From assembly GCA_051209155.1 (NCBI GenBank), contig JBPJGB010000002.1: 64,000 nt of DNA, one strand, 5' to 3'. Positions 39,747 to 49,500 of this stretch are shown in pieces. Each line of letters begins with the position of its first letter. Position 1 is the stretch's first letter. Under the pieces are notes generated by a model. It was given only the letters and a program-made list of their open reading frames with translations. It was not told the origin of the DNA and made no database searches. Made by a program: the position numbers and the translations under genes. This DNA is from Actomonas sp051209155 (GTDB lineage: Bacteria; Verrucomicrobiota; Verrucomicrobiia; Opitutales; Opitutaceae).

Positions 39747-40970
39747 ATGAAACGTCTCCTCTCTTGCGCCTCCGCGGCGCTCTTGCTGTCTTCCGCGCTG
39801 TTGGCCGCCGACACCTATCAGGTCGTGCTCGATGAATCGGTGCACGGCAGCTTCACCGTTGATCCCGCGTTGCCGGCCGATGGCCAAGTCGCCGCCGGCA
39901 CCGTGCTCACCGTCACCGCCAAACCCGCGCCGGGTTACGTGCTCGATGCCGGCTACTATTCCGTCCCGGGCCGCTGGGGCGCGATGTATCACGAGTCGCC
40001 GACCGAAGTCTTCGAGGTGGTGATCGATGAGGACAAACACATCGGGGTCTCTTTCATCGAACAGTCGGCCGTCGACCATATCACGGTGAAGAACAACATC
40101 GTCTACGCGCAGCCCGGCAAGAAGCCGCTCAAGTATGATGTCAATTCGCCCAAGGGTGCGAAGAACCTGCCGATCATCGTCATCATCCACGGCGGCGGCT
40201 GGACCACGAATGACGAGGACGTGATGCGCGGCCTCGCGCGTGAGCTGACTCGCGGCGGCCAGTTTGTGGCGGCGAGTATCGACTATCGTTGGGCCGGCAA
40301 GGCCGATGGTGATGCGACGAACAACACCATGCCCAACCTCATTGAGGACTGCTACGGCGCGATCGCCCACATCATGGAACACGCGGCCGACTACGGTGGC
40401 GACCCGACCCGCATTGGCGTGACGGGTGACAGCGCCGGCGGACATCTTTCGGCGTCGGTTTCGGTCATGGTCGAGCGCATCGGTGACCGCGGTTTCGGGC
40501 TCGAGGACGGTGTGTTTGAGTTCAAGCCGACCTACTTGCCGGCGGGTAAATCGGTCGCGCAGGTGCGCGCCGAAATGTTGCACGCCATCCAAGCCGCCGC
40601 GCCGAGTTACGGCGTGTTCGCGGGCGAGTGGCTGAAGGCCGACCCGGAGAACCCGAAGTCCAACGCCGAGTGGGACAAGGCGGTCCAGCCGCTCCATTCG
40701 ATTCCGGAGGCATCGGTGCGGGCGGTGCCGCAATACCTGACCCGGGGCACGATGGATAACCTCATCTCCGACGCCATGTGCCACGACTTCATGGAAGCGC
40801 TGGTGAAAAAGGGCCAGCGCGTGCAATACGTGCAGGTCGGCGGTGCCTACCACGCCTTCTTCGACTGGAAACCGGACGACCGCACGAAGAACGTCTTCTA
40901 CCAATACGGCGTCTATTATGCCGCCGAAATGAAGGCCTTCTTTGCATCCGTGCTGCACGCGCAGGATTGA
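39747..40970 (+). CDS. Exported alpha/beta hydrolase with N-terminal InlB-like beta repeat
   Basis: A 407-residue exported protein: signal peptide about 1-20 (LLSCASAALLLSSALLAA), a bacterial beta-repeat domain (about 22-105, HGSFTVDPALPADGQVAAGT, then TAKPAPGYVLDAGYYS) and an alpha/beta hydrolase of the BD-FAE/HSL-like group: HGGGW oxyanion motif, nucleophile S229 in GVTGDSAGGHL and C-terminal His in GAYHAFFDW. The hydrolase likely cleaves a small ester (acetyl or feruloyl type) in the periplasm. It is the last gene in the catabolic operon, 31 nt after the CoA transferase, linking polymer or sugar-ester cleavage to the acid pathway. Confidence 0.85.
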   Translation: MKRLLSCASAALLLSSALLAADTYQVVLDESVHGSFTVDPALPADGQVAAGTVLTVTAKPAPGYVLDAGYYSVPGRWGAMYHESPTEVFEVVIDEDKHIGVSFIEQSAVDHITVKNNIVYAQPGKKPLKYDVNSPKGAKNLPIIVIIHGGGWTTNDEDVMRGLARELTRGGQFVAASIDYRWAGKADGDATNNTMPNLIEDCYGAIAHIMEHAADYGGDPTRIGVTGDSAGGHLSASVSVMVERIGDRGFGLEDGVFEFKPTYLPAGKSVAQVRAEMLHAIQAAAPSYGVFAGEWLKADPENPKSNAEWDKAVQPLHSIPEASVRAVPQYLTRGTMDNLISDAMCHDFMEALVKKGQRVQYVQVGGAYHAFFDWKPDDRTKNVFYQYGVYYAAEMKAFFASVLHAQD

Positions 40971-40991
40971 GCGGTAATCGCATTCCCAGGT

Positions 40992-41024
40992 CTCCGTGCT
41001 GCCGCAAGATTCGGCGGCACGGAG
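40992..41024 (+). terminator. Strong stem-loop after the catabolic operon (no T-run)
   Basis: CTCCGTGCTGCCG and CGGCGGCACGGAG form a 13-bp stem (one G-T pair) around CAAGATT, 22 nt after the stop codon. No T-tract follows, so it may be a 3'-stabilising stem or a factor-dependent terminator. Confidence 0.45.
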
Positions 41025-41138
41025 GCGGTGTCGGTCGGGCGGTTTAGGTGCAGGTGTGGGGAGCTATTTGGGAGGCTCGGTGGAGGTGAGATAACCTATC
41101 GGGGCAGTGAAGACGCTCCAGAAGAAGGGGGGGGAATA

Positions 41139-41160
41139 CCCGCTAGCAGGGGGCTTTTTT
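41139..41160 (+). terminator. Possible intrinsic terminator
   Basis: CCCGCTAGCAGGG with an imperfect short stem is followed by GGCTTTTTT. It lies in the intergenic region after the catabolic operon and could be its main terminator. Its start resembles hairpin 1 of the 28526 element. Confidence 0.4.
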
Positions 41161-41572
41161 ACTTGGTTTTCGCCATTTGCTGGCGACACTCCGCGGACAG
41201 TTTGGTATCCAAGACGATCCAACGCAATCACTTGCAGCGGATCGCTCTGGTCTGAGAACTGTTTACTCCCCGTCGTATTTTCGATCTCTGCCCAGCGTAT
41301 TCGGAATATTAGTCACTCCCTGTAAAAGACTTAAGTTTGGTTGGTTTCGTGAGTTTCAGATGTAATACATTCCCGGGCGTCGGAGCCGGACGGTGGGCAC
41401 AAAACTCGATTGTCGATACGTTCGGGGTAGCCGGGTGGGCGGAGTCATTGGGCGCCCGTGCCAATTTTTCCCGACCCGTTTGCGCGGTCTTTTACACCGC
41501 GCCCCAGCGTGTGCGCCGGCCATTTTCCGGCCCGCAACTGCCCTTTTCCCTGCCTTTTAGCCGTCCCCGCCC

Positions 41573-43846
41573 ATGAACCTGATTCCGTCCTTCCTTACCC
41601 GTCGCGCTGCTTTGTCGCGTCGACTCCTTGTCGTTCTTCTCGCGGTGGGGCTGCTACTGCCGCTGGCCCGCGGTCAAACGGCGACGAGCGCGGTGCCCGG
41701 CTTGATCAGTTACCAAGGCAAGGTGACCGATGCTTCGGGCAACCCGATTGGGGCCAGCCCGAGTCCGGTGAATAGACTGGTGACCTTCCGCATCTGGAGC
41801 GATTCGACCAACAGCGGGGTGGGCGATCTGATCTACTCGGAGCAGCAGACCATCACGATTTCCGATGGCGAATTCAGCGCCCTGATCGGCCAGGGTGTGG
41901 CGGTGTCTGATCAGCCCTTTGGCTATGACGAATCCGGCAAGGGACCGCCTTCGTTGAGCGTCAGCTCGGCCGCGGTGTTTGCCGGGTCCGACCGGTATCT
42001 GGGGGTGACGATCGACGACGGCTCGGCGGCGGCGGATCCGGAAATTTCTCCGCGGCAGCGAATGGTGACCTCGGCCTTCGCCATGCGGGCCAAGGTGGCG
42101 GAAACCCTGAGCACGGGGTCGACCGATGCGCTCACGGCCGCCGACAATGGAAACGTGGGGGTGGGCGTCGGTGCGCCCTCGGCCAATCTCCATGTGCGCG
42201 GCGATATCCGCTCGGGTGCGGCCGGCACGCAAGCTCCGCAGGTCACCCTCATGGCGAGTTCGGACACCCAGGTGGCTCTGACGATGGGTTACGCCAACAC
42301 CGCCGACGCCTTCAGCACCGCCGCCGAGGCGGGTGATTCGGTCATTCGCACGGACAACAGCGGAACGCTCATCCTCCAATCGGGCACGGCCGGGCCGGCC
42401 CTGACCATCGACTCCGCCAACAACGTCAACGTCGCCAACGTCCTGAGTGCCAATCTCGTTCACGTGCACAACGACCGACCGACCCATTCCTACGGCGGAT
42501 GGCTGGAGTGGAACAAAGAGTCGAACCTGGGCAGGACTTACCTGCTGAACCAGAAAGGAGACGGCACGGGGGGCATCGTTTTTGGAGAGGTGGACACGGC
42601 TAACAGCTGGGCCGAGCACATGTTCATTTCGGGTTCGGGCAGCGTGGGCATCGGCACCTCGGACCCGGGCGCGAAGCTCAATATTTCGGACCCGACGGAC
42701 CCCAATATTCTCCTGCAGCACACCACCGGCGGCGGAGGCACGCAAATGGGCGTCTACATGGGCTCCACCTCCTACGGGGTCTCGCGGCAGGGAGATAACC
42801 TGCAACTGCTCTCCGGCAGCGGAAACCTCACGTTTGGCACCGCGAGTTCCCCGCCCATGACCCTCACGAGCACGGGCCGGCTGGCCATCGGCAACTCCGC
42901 CCCTGCCGCGCCTCTCGCCGTCCGCACGGGTGCGGCGACCGACCCCTACTTGGCCGCGGAATTTGTCTCCTCCAACATCGACACCATTCTGAGCCTGTAT
43001 GTCGGCAAGCTGCACAATGGGCTTACGGGCGGAAGGCTTGCGTTGCTCGATATCGCAGGCGCGAACCCGGGCCATTTGGCCATCAACGACGATGCATCGG
43101 TCTGGGGTAAGTTCGGGATCGGCACGGATTCGCCTGAGGTCCCGATTCACATCGTCACCACGAGCCCCCGGAGTATCTCGAACTACGCTTATCTCAACAG
43201 TTCCACGACCGGAACGATTGCATCGACGCAGGATGTCGGCGTTTCGTTCCTGGCGGTGGGCCGAGTCGTCACCGAGACCGAGTTCAATGTCGTCTCCGAC
43301 GAGCGGGTTAAGGTCACGGAAGGGATTTCGTCAGGCAACGAGGACTTGGAAACCCTGATGCAGCTGGAGGTCACCGACTACCACTACGTGGATCCCGTTG
43401 CGCACGGAACGGCCTCGGAGAAGAAGGTCATCGCGCAGCAGGTGGAGGCCGTTTATCCGGCGGCGGTGAGCACTTCCACGGGCTTTGTCCCGGATATCTT
43501 CACGACGGCCTCGGTTGCAGACGATTGGGTTCAGCTTGCGACGGATCTGGCGGTGGGGGATCGGGTCAAGCTGATCACCCGGACCTCGCCCGAGACGGTC
43601 CGCGAGGTTTTGGAAGTCGGCAGCCGGGGCTTCCGGGTGGACCTGCCGGAAACCGTGGACGAAGTATTCGTCTATGGCCGCGAGGTGGATGACCTGCGCT
43701 CGGTCGACTACGATGCGCTCTCCATGCTCAACGTCTCCGCCACCCAGCAGATCAAACGCGAGAAGGACGCCGAGATCGCAGCCCTCACCACCATCGTCGA
43801 GGACCTGCTCGAACGGGTGGCCGAGCTTGAGGCCGCCGCCAAGTGA
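41573..43846 (+). CDS. Exported tail-fibre-like protein with S74 intramolecular chaperone domain
   Basis: A 757-residue exported protein: signal peptide about 1-34 (LLVVLLAVGLLLPLARG), a beta-rich N-terminal part (about 40-190, PGLISYQGKVTDASGNPIG, with a conserved 'SxAFAxRAxxA' stretch MVTSAFAMRAKVAETL), repeats of GVGVGAP/VGIGTSDPG type and a C-terminal peptidase S74-like region beginning at SDERVK (S575-D576). Peptidase S74 modules trimerise fibre proteins and cleave themselves off; the end is a coiled coil (ATQQIKREKDAEIAALTTIV, ERVAELEA). It probably forms a trimeric surface fibre. It is the first of eight tightly packed genes for exported proteins. Confidence 0.85.
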   Translation: MNLIPSFLTRRAALSRRLLVVLLAVGLLLPLARGQTATSAVPGLISYQGKVTDASGNPIGASPSPVNRLVTFRIWSDSTNSGVGDLIYSEQQTITISDGEFSALIGQGVAVSDQPFGYDESGKGPPSLSVSSAAVFAGSDRYLGVTIDDGSAAADPEISPRQRMVTSAFAMRAKVAETLSTGSTDALTAADNGNVGVGVGAPSANLHVRGDIRSGAAGTQAPQVTLMASSDTQVALTMGYANTADAFSTAAEAGDSVIRTDNSGTLILQSGTAGPALTIDSANNVNVANVLSANLVHVHNDRPTHSYGGWLEWNKESNLGRTYLLNQKGDGTGGIVFGEVDTANSWAEHMFISGSGSVGIGTSDPGAKLNISDPTDPNILLQHTTGGGGTQMGVYMGSTSYGVSRQGDNLQLLSGSGNLTFGTASSPPMTLTSTGRLAIGNSAPAAPLAVRTGAATDPYLAAEFVSSNIDTILSLYVGKLHNGLTGGRLALLDIAGANPGHLAINDDASVWGKFGIGTDSPEVPIHIVTTSPRSISNYAYLNSSTTGTIASTQDVGVSFLAVGRVVTETEFNVVSDERVKVTEGISSGNEDLETLMQLEVTDYHYVDPVAHGTASEKKVIAQQVEAVYPAAVSTSTGFVPDIFTTASVADDWVQLATDLAVGDRVKLITRTSPETVREVLEVGSRGFRVDLPETVDEVFVYGREVDDLRSVDYDALSMLNVSATQQIKREKDAEIAALTTIVEDLLERVAELEAAAK

Positions 43847-43915
43847 TCCGCCCGCTGACTTGAACGCCTGATCCGATTCGACGTGCGGTTTACCTTGCAA
43901 CGCCCCTGCTCCCGG

Positions 43916-44755
43916 ATGCGCCGCTGGCTCCTCGCCGCGCTCGCCGCGGGCACCGTCTTCACGACCTGGTCGGCCGCGTTTCCGCCGGCGCCGTATTACG
44001 TGCTGTATGGTGTGGTCCGCGATCAAGTCGGCACCACCCTCAACGTCGAAGGCGCGGAGGTCGTGCTGCTGCGCGATGGGGTCGAAATCAAACGCACGCC
44101 CATCCTCACCGGCGTTCGCATTGAACTGAATTACGAGCTCAACATCAGCATCGAGCAGGATCGGCCCGACACCCGCAGCTACTCTGACCGTTCCGTGCCG
44201 CGACAGGGCGTCTTCTCGCTCGCGGTGGAAATGAACGGCGAGACCTTTTACCCGATCGAAGCCGATGGCAGTCTGCGGGCCGGGGAGGGCGGCGAGCGCG
44301 TGCGGCTCGACCTCAACATCGGCGCCGATGCCAATGACGACGGTTTGCCCGACGCCTGGCAGGAGTGGCAGCTTTACCAAGCCGGTTTCCGACCGGGCGA
44401 CGCGGGATGGGACATCGGCGCCATCACCCGTGACGGCGACTACGACGGCGACGGCACGAGCAACTTTTTGGAATACCTCGCCGGCACCTTCGCCACCGAT
44501 GCCACCGAGCGTTTCGAACTCGTCATCACCGAGCGCACCGAGTCGTTGGTCAGCTTTGAGTTCTTTTCCATCACCGGCAAAGTCTACGCCATCGAAGCGA
44601 GTTCCGACCTCGTCAATTGGGAGCCGGTGCCGCTGCTCACTTCGCCCACCGCCGAGCCGGTGGATTTTTACCGCGCCACCGCCGTCGACATTCTGCCGAT
44701 CCACGTGGCCACCGAACCCGGCGCCCAGCGCTTCTACCGCATCACGGTCCGATGA
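43916..44755 (+). CDS. Exported protein with calcium-binding (thrombospondin-3-like) motif
   Basis: A 279-residue exported protein: signal peptide about 1-21 (RRWLLAALAAGTVFTTWSAA), a beta-rich domain, then ADANDDGLPDAWQEW and DGDYDGDGTSNFLEYLAGT, paired Asp-rich motifs typical of calcium-binding 'thrombospondin type 3-like' repeats in Verrucomicrobiota surface proteins, and a C-terminal beta domain (VSFEFFSITGKVYAIEAS). An in-frame GTG at 43883 is an alternative start and would add 11 residues; the ATG gives the cleaner signal. Its last codons overlap the start of the next gene (ATGA). Confidence 0.78.
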   Translation: MRRWLLAALAAGTVFTTWSAAFPPAPYYVLYGVVRDQVGTTLNVEGAEVVLLRDGVEIKRTPILTGVRIELNYELNISIEQDRPDTRSYSDRSVPRQGVFSLAVEMNGETFYPIEADGSLRAGEGGERVRLDLNIGADANDDGLPDAWQEWQLYQAGFRPGDAGWDIGAITRDGDYDGDGTSNFLEYLAGTFATDATERFELVITERTESLVSFEFFSITGKVYAIEASSDLVNWEPVPLLTSPTAEPVDFYRATAVDILPIHVATEPGAQRFYRITVR

Positions 44756-46512
44756 ACTGGCGCCCCTTCCGATCCCACCTCGTGCCTCATCGGGTTTCCC
44801 GGTGGTGGTTGCTGGGCGTGGTTTGGCTGAGCGCCGGCGGCGCCTTCGCCCAGTGGGAAACCGTGTCCTACAACCTCAAGGGGGGGTGGAATGCGATCTA
44901 CCTGCCGGGCGAGGTCGATTACGACACGCTGGAGAACATCTTCCCGCCGTCGACCAACGTCACGGCGGTGTGGCGTTGGAACCCCAATCCCAACCCGATC
45001 CAAGTGGGCACGTCTTCGGTCGTGCCCGCGGCCGGCACCCCGGAGTGGCAGGTGTGGACACGTGCCACGGGCGATGCCGACACGCTGATCTCCTTGCCAG
45101 GGCAATCCGCCTACTTGATCGAGTGCAGCGGCACGGCAGGGGACAGCACGACGGTGAACATCACCCAGAAAGTGCAGCCGCCGCGTTATTCCTGGGTGCG
45201 CAACGGCGCCAACCTGCTCGGTTTCCCCGCGCGACTGAGCGGCAACTACCCGCTCTTCACCGACTACTTCGCGACCTTCCCGGTGGCGATCGCCAGCAAC
45301 TCCAAGATTTTCAAATACGAGGGTGGTCCGCTCGGCCCGGGCAATCCGGTGCAGGTGTTCTCACCGTCGACCGAACGGCTCGACCGCACCAAGGCCTATT
45401 GGTTTGAGGCGCCGGTCGTGGGCAACTTTTACGCGCCGCTCGAAGTCGCGCCCTCGCGCCTCGACGGTCTGCACTTTGGCCGCACCGATTCCCTCATCAA
45501 AGTGCGGGTGCGCAACCGCACCGCGGCGACCGTCAATCTCACCGTCTCGCCCGTGAGCTCGGCGGCGGCACCGACCGGAACGGAGCAGATCACCGGTGAC
45601 GTGCCGCTCACCTTCCGGGAGTTTGATTCCGGGGCGGGCGAATACGTGTTCAATCCGGTGACGGGAGCCATCCCGGTTACGATTGGTCCGCAGTCCGCGG
45701 TGGAACTGGGTTTTGGCGTCGACCGCACGCAGATGACCGGCACCGCCGATGCGCTTTACGCCTCGCTGCTGCGTTTCACCGATGGCGGCAACCTCATGGA
45801 TGTGGCCCTGCCGGTGTCGGCCCGCGTGGCGACGCTCGCCGGCCTTTGGATCGGCGAAGCCACGGTGAGCAACGTGCAAAGCCACGTGCCGGGCGAGGCG
45901 GGCACGGGCACCGGACGATCCTTTCCGCTGCGCGTGATTCTGCATGTGGCGGACGACGGCAACGCGCGGCTGCTCTCGGAGGTTTATCTCGGACCGTTGG
46001 CATCAGATCCCACTGGCGTGGGATTGGCCACGGTGGAGGGCGCGCTGGCCGCGGCCAGCAAGGCCAACGCTCGACGCATCACCGCGGCGCACCTGCCGCC
46101 CGACACCGTTGCGGACGATACGATGGGCACCGGTGCCGTGGCGATCGGTCAAACGCTCACCCGCACGATCACCATCGGTTTCAACGCGCCGACCAATCCC
46201 TACGTGCACACCTATCACCCGGATCATGACAACCGGAACGCTCGCTTTGATGCCATGCTGCCGGCGGGCGAGGAGAGCCCCACCATCACCCGGGCCCTGA
46301 GCTTTGCCTTCACCGCCACGCCGCCGGCCGGCACCAGTTCGCAAGGGTGGGGCAGTGCGGTGATCGGCGGCAACTACACCGAGGTCATCTCCGGTCTGCG
46401 CCGGGCCAAGTTGTCCGATGGCAGCACCACCAGCGACGTCACCGTCTCCGGCACCTTCGTGCTCACGCGCGTGAGCGAAGTCGGCAGCCTTTCCACCACC
46501 CCGGCTCCGTGA
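44752..46512 (+). CDS. Large exported protein of unknown family (surface operon)
   Basis: A 586-residue exported protein: signal peptide about 1-33 (WWLLGVVWLSAGGAFAQ) and then a wholly beta-rich sequence (WETVSYNLKGGWNAIYLPG, SWVRNGANLLGFPARLSG). A domain near 305-420 contains GADALYASLLRF-type segments, and the end (about 510-586) has GWGSAVIGGNYTEVISGLRR. No catalytic motif or known domain is recognised. Start overlaps the preceding stop (ATGA) and the stop TGA at 46510-46512 overlaps the next ATG by one base, so it is part of the coupled operon. It probably forms part of the same surface structure. Confidence 0.72.
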   Translation: MNWRPFRSHLVPHRVSRWWLLGVVWLSAGGAFAQWETVSYNLKGGWNAIYLPGEVDYDTLENIFPPSTNVTAVWRWNPNPNPIQVGTSSVVPAAGTPEWQVWTRATGDADTLISLPGQSAYLIECSGTAGDSTTVNITQKVQPPRYSWVRNGANLLGFPARLSGNYPLFTDYFATFPVAIASNSKIFKYEGGPLGPGNPVQVFSPSTERLDRTKAYWFEAPVVGNFYAPLEVAPSRLDGLHFGRTDSLIKVRVRNRTAATVNLTVSPVSSAAAPTGTEQITGDVPLTFREFDSGAGEYVFNPVTGAIPVTIGPQSAVELGFGVDRTQMTGTADALYASLLRFTDGGNLMDVALPVSARVATLAGLWIGEATVSNVQSHVPGEAGTGTGRSFPLRVILHVADDGNARLLSEVYLGPLASDPTGVGLATVEGALAAASKANARRITAAHLPPDTVADDTMGTGAVAIGQTLTRTITIGFNAPTNPYVHTYHPDHDNRNARFDAMLPAGEESPTITRALSFAFTATPPAGTSSQGWGSAVIGGNYTEVISGLRRAKLSDGSTTSDVTVSGTFVLTRVSEVGSLSTTPAP

Positions 46513-49500
46513 TGAACCGCCTGACCGCCATCCTCCGTCGAGGCTTGTTCGCCACCCTGCTGCTGGTGGCGGCGGCGCCGGTCGCGCGCGCGCAGTTCGA
46601 GATGCGGGGCGCGACGCAGAACCGCCTTTTTCAATCCAACACGATCGCGGATCTGACCCTGATCGACGGTGGCAGCGGCTACACCTCGGCGCCGACGGTC
46701 ACCTTGGTCGGTGGCAGCGGCAGCGGGGCGATCATCGCGGCGACGGTCAGCAACGGGGCGGTCACCGGTTTCACCGTCACCGCCACCGGTTCGGGTTATG
46801 CCTTCACCGATCCGCCCACCGTGAGCATTTCGGGGGGCGGCGGATCCGGCGCCAGTGCGCGGGTGGTCTTTCGGTCCGTGCCTGATGGACTGAATCCGGC
46901 GGTGACGACGCCACAGTTTGCCAGCATCGCCGGTCACTCCGGCGGTTCCGCCGCCGTCGTGGCGAACGAAACCCTCTCGGTGCGTTATCCCTCCAGTAGC
47001 GCGGGACTGGTGCTGCAACGTTCGGCCTTCGGCGGTGCGGTGGCGGTGGGTGTGCCGCGCTATCTCCTGGGCGATGTGATCGCCCCTCCCGCCACCCAGG
47101 TCGATGGTATCACCCCAGCGGATACAAATTACTGGCGCGCCCAGCCGGTGAAGGTCGGGGAGGACTTTGTGCAAACCGCCACCTCCAGCACCGATACGCC
47201 CATTCCGCTGGAGTTGAGCGCGATTGAGGTGGTTGAGGGTGGCGCCGGCTACACGTCGGTGCCGACCGTCTCCATCACCGGCGGCGGCGGCACCGGGGCG
47301 ACCGCCGAGGCGGTGGTGGCTCAGGGCGTGGTCACCGCGATCAATCTCACCAACGCGGGTTCGGGCTACACCACCCTGCCGGCCGTGACCCTGTCAGGCG
47401 GAGGCGGGACGGGCGCCACGGCCACGGCGGCGGGCCAGCAACCGGATTTTTATTTCAGCCCCCACGCCGAGCGGGTCTTCGCCACTCAGGCCGGCCGCGT
47501 GGCCATCACCTGGGTGACCCGCGTGCCGGTCACCTCGCCCGCGGAACCATCGACCGCGAAGTATCGGTTCCGCGACCAGTCGTTTTCGGTTTCTTCCACC
47601 ACCGCGAAACCCGCTCGCACCATTTACTGGACGGAGCGCAGTTTTAATGGGCCGCTGGTCAACATTCCCCTGGGGCAGATCGAGACCATCAACCCGGTCT
47701 TCAGCACCAACTTCCCTGAATTTGTGCGGGAGGAGTATCAGCGGGTGGGGTCTTCCGCGCCGTCGGACATCAGCCTGCCGCCCGAGCGTCGCACCCTGTG
47801 GTTCGACAAGACCGGGGGCATTGGCCAACTGCATGCCTACAACCGCGAAGGCCGGGTGTTCATCGAATACCTGGGGCCCTTGCAGGCCGATGGCGGTGGC
47901 GAGGTGCACGAATTTCTGGGGGCGGACATTGTCGATGTGGTGCGCGTGGCCGAGCCGGTGCAAACGACCGTCTACCTGGGTGACCAGCTGACGCCGCGCG
48001 ATGCCAGCAATCAATTGCTGCCCCGTGACGGTAGCTCGGAGTGGCGGGCCGCGCCGGTGACCGCGGTCAGCACGGACACCGTCAACTATTACGGGTCGAT
48101 CGCCCGTCGCGACGGTGTCACGGAGTATTTTGCCGAGCGGGAAAACCTCACCCCTGACCGCGTTTCGTTCTATTGGCTGGAGGAAGCGGACGCGGCGATC
48201 CACTTCAAGCAAACCGGCTTCGAGCCCGACCTTGGCATTTTCTGGCCGCGGATTCGCAATGAATACCTGCAGGTCTGGCCGACCGACGTCGCCGCCTACG
48301 CCCACTTCGTGGTCGGTCAGCTCGGCAGCACCCCGGAGACCGGCATTCCCTTTGCCGGCGCGCAGCAGCCCCAGGTCGTGTTCCAGGATGATCCGGCCCA
48401 GAGCGAGGCGCAGATCGATGCCACGACGCAGCGGTTTTTTGTGCAGTTCGCCGGCGCCGATGGATTGAACCGAGCCCTGCTGAAGTTCAGTGGTGCCAAC
48501 GAGCTCTGGTATGTGCGCCTGTTCACCCAGCGGGAGGATCGGGGGCGAGAGATCGAGATCACGAACGGGGGTAGCGGTTACACCTCCGCGCCCACCATCA
48601 CCTTCACCAATGGTGGTGACGGCGCCACGGCCGTTGCGACCATCTCCGGCGGCAAGGTCACCTCGATCACCATCACGGATCCCGGATATAATTTCACGCC
48701 ATCGACCCAGGTGGTCATCTCGGGCGGCGGCGGTTCGGGGGCGGAGGCCGTGGTCTCCCAACTCGGTTTCCTCGAAGGCGACGGCAACGCCGCGATCGTC
48801 GAAACCGCTTACGTCGGCACCCGTATCGATGCACCGGACGGCCACGCCGTCGCGGGTTACGTTGCCAGTGGCAATAACTACAACCCCGGCGCCTACGCCG
48901 ATCCGTTTGCCGTCGGCATCCCGGCCGCCGCCAGCGCGGCGATCATTCCGGTCAACGCAATCCCGGGAAGCAACGTGCTGAAAGTCTGGTGGTTCAGGGA
49001 AGTCGCCCCTCCCTCCGACTCCTTCCAAGGTTTCTACACGCCAGCCAAGGTCGGCACTTACACCGTCCAGTATCCGACCGAACCCGCCAAGATCATCCTC
49101 GCGTCCAACCAAGGCAGTGGTGACCTGACCGCGGCGGAGATTGCCGGCAGCCTTTACGTGCAGAACGATCGCAGCGCCGTCGGTTTCAATCCCAACGAAG
49201 AGCACGCCTTGGCGCTCGCCGGACGGATCTACGCGCTGCGGGATGACCTCAACAACACCACGGCGAATGCCTCGGTTTACACGTCGGAGCCTTTCGTGTT
49301 GTGGGACTACATCCACCCCGATGATGGCCGGCCCGCGATGCGCGCCTTCAAGGTCGAGCGCGAATTGGATGTGGCCGGGACGGCCAACGACCTTCGGTTC
49401 AACTACGAGGTGACGGCCGGTTCGATCATCCAGCCGCCGATGCCCTTGCCGATTCTGCCCCTGCCGCTCAATGCCAACGGCGTGGTGCTGAACCGGGAGG

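Larger units (their letters stand above)
40971..41572. other. 602-bp intergenic region with two stem-loops, no gene
   Basis: No convincing coding frame. It holds a 13-bp hairpin (40992-41024) just after the hydrolase stop and a T-tailed weaker hairpin near 41139-41160. The middle (about 41160-41360) is AT-richer than the surroundings and may hold the promoter of the surface-protein operon; several short frames there have atypical composition and are rejected. Confidence 0.6.

Noticed and set aside
41139..41160. A third copy of the small RNA element
   Set aside because: Only the first hairpin is similar; the linker, second hairpin and upstream hexamers are missing.
41028..41576. Several 60-105-codon plus-strand frames in the intergenic region
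   Set aside because: No ribosome binding sites, no domain, atypical composition and overlapping frames; judged non-coding.
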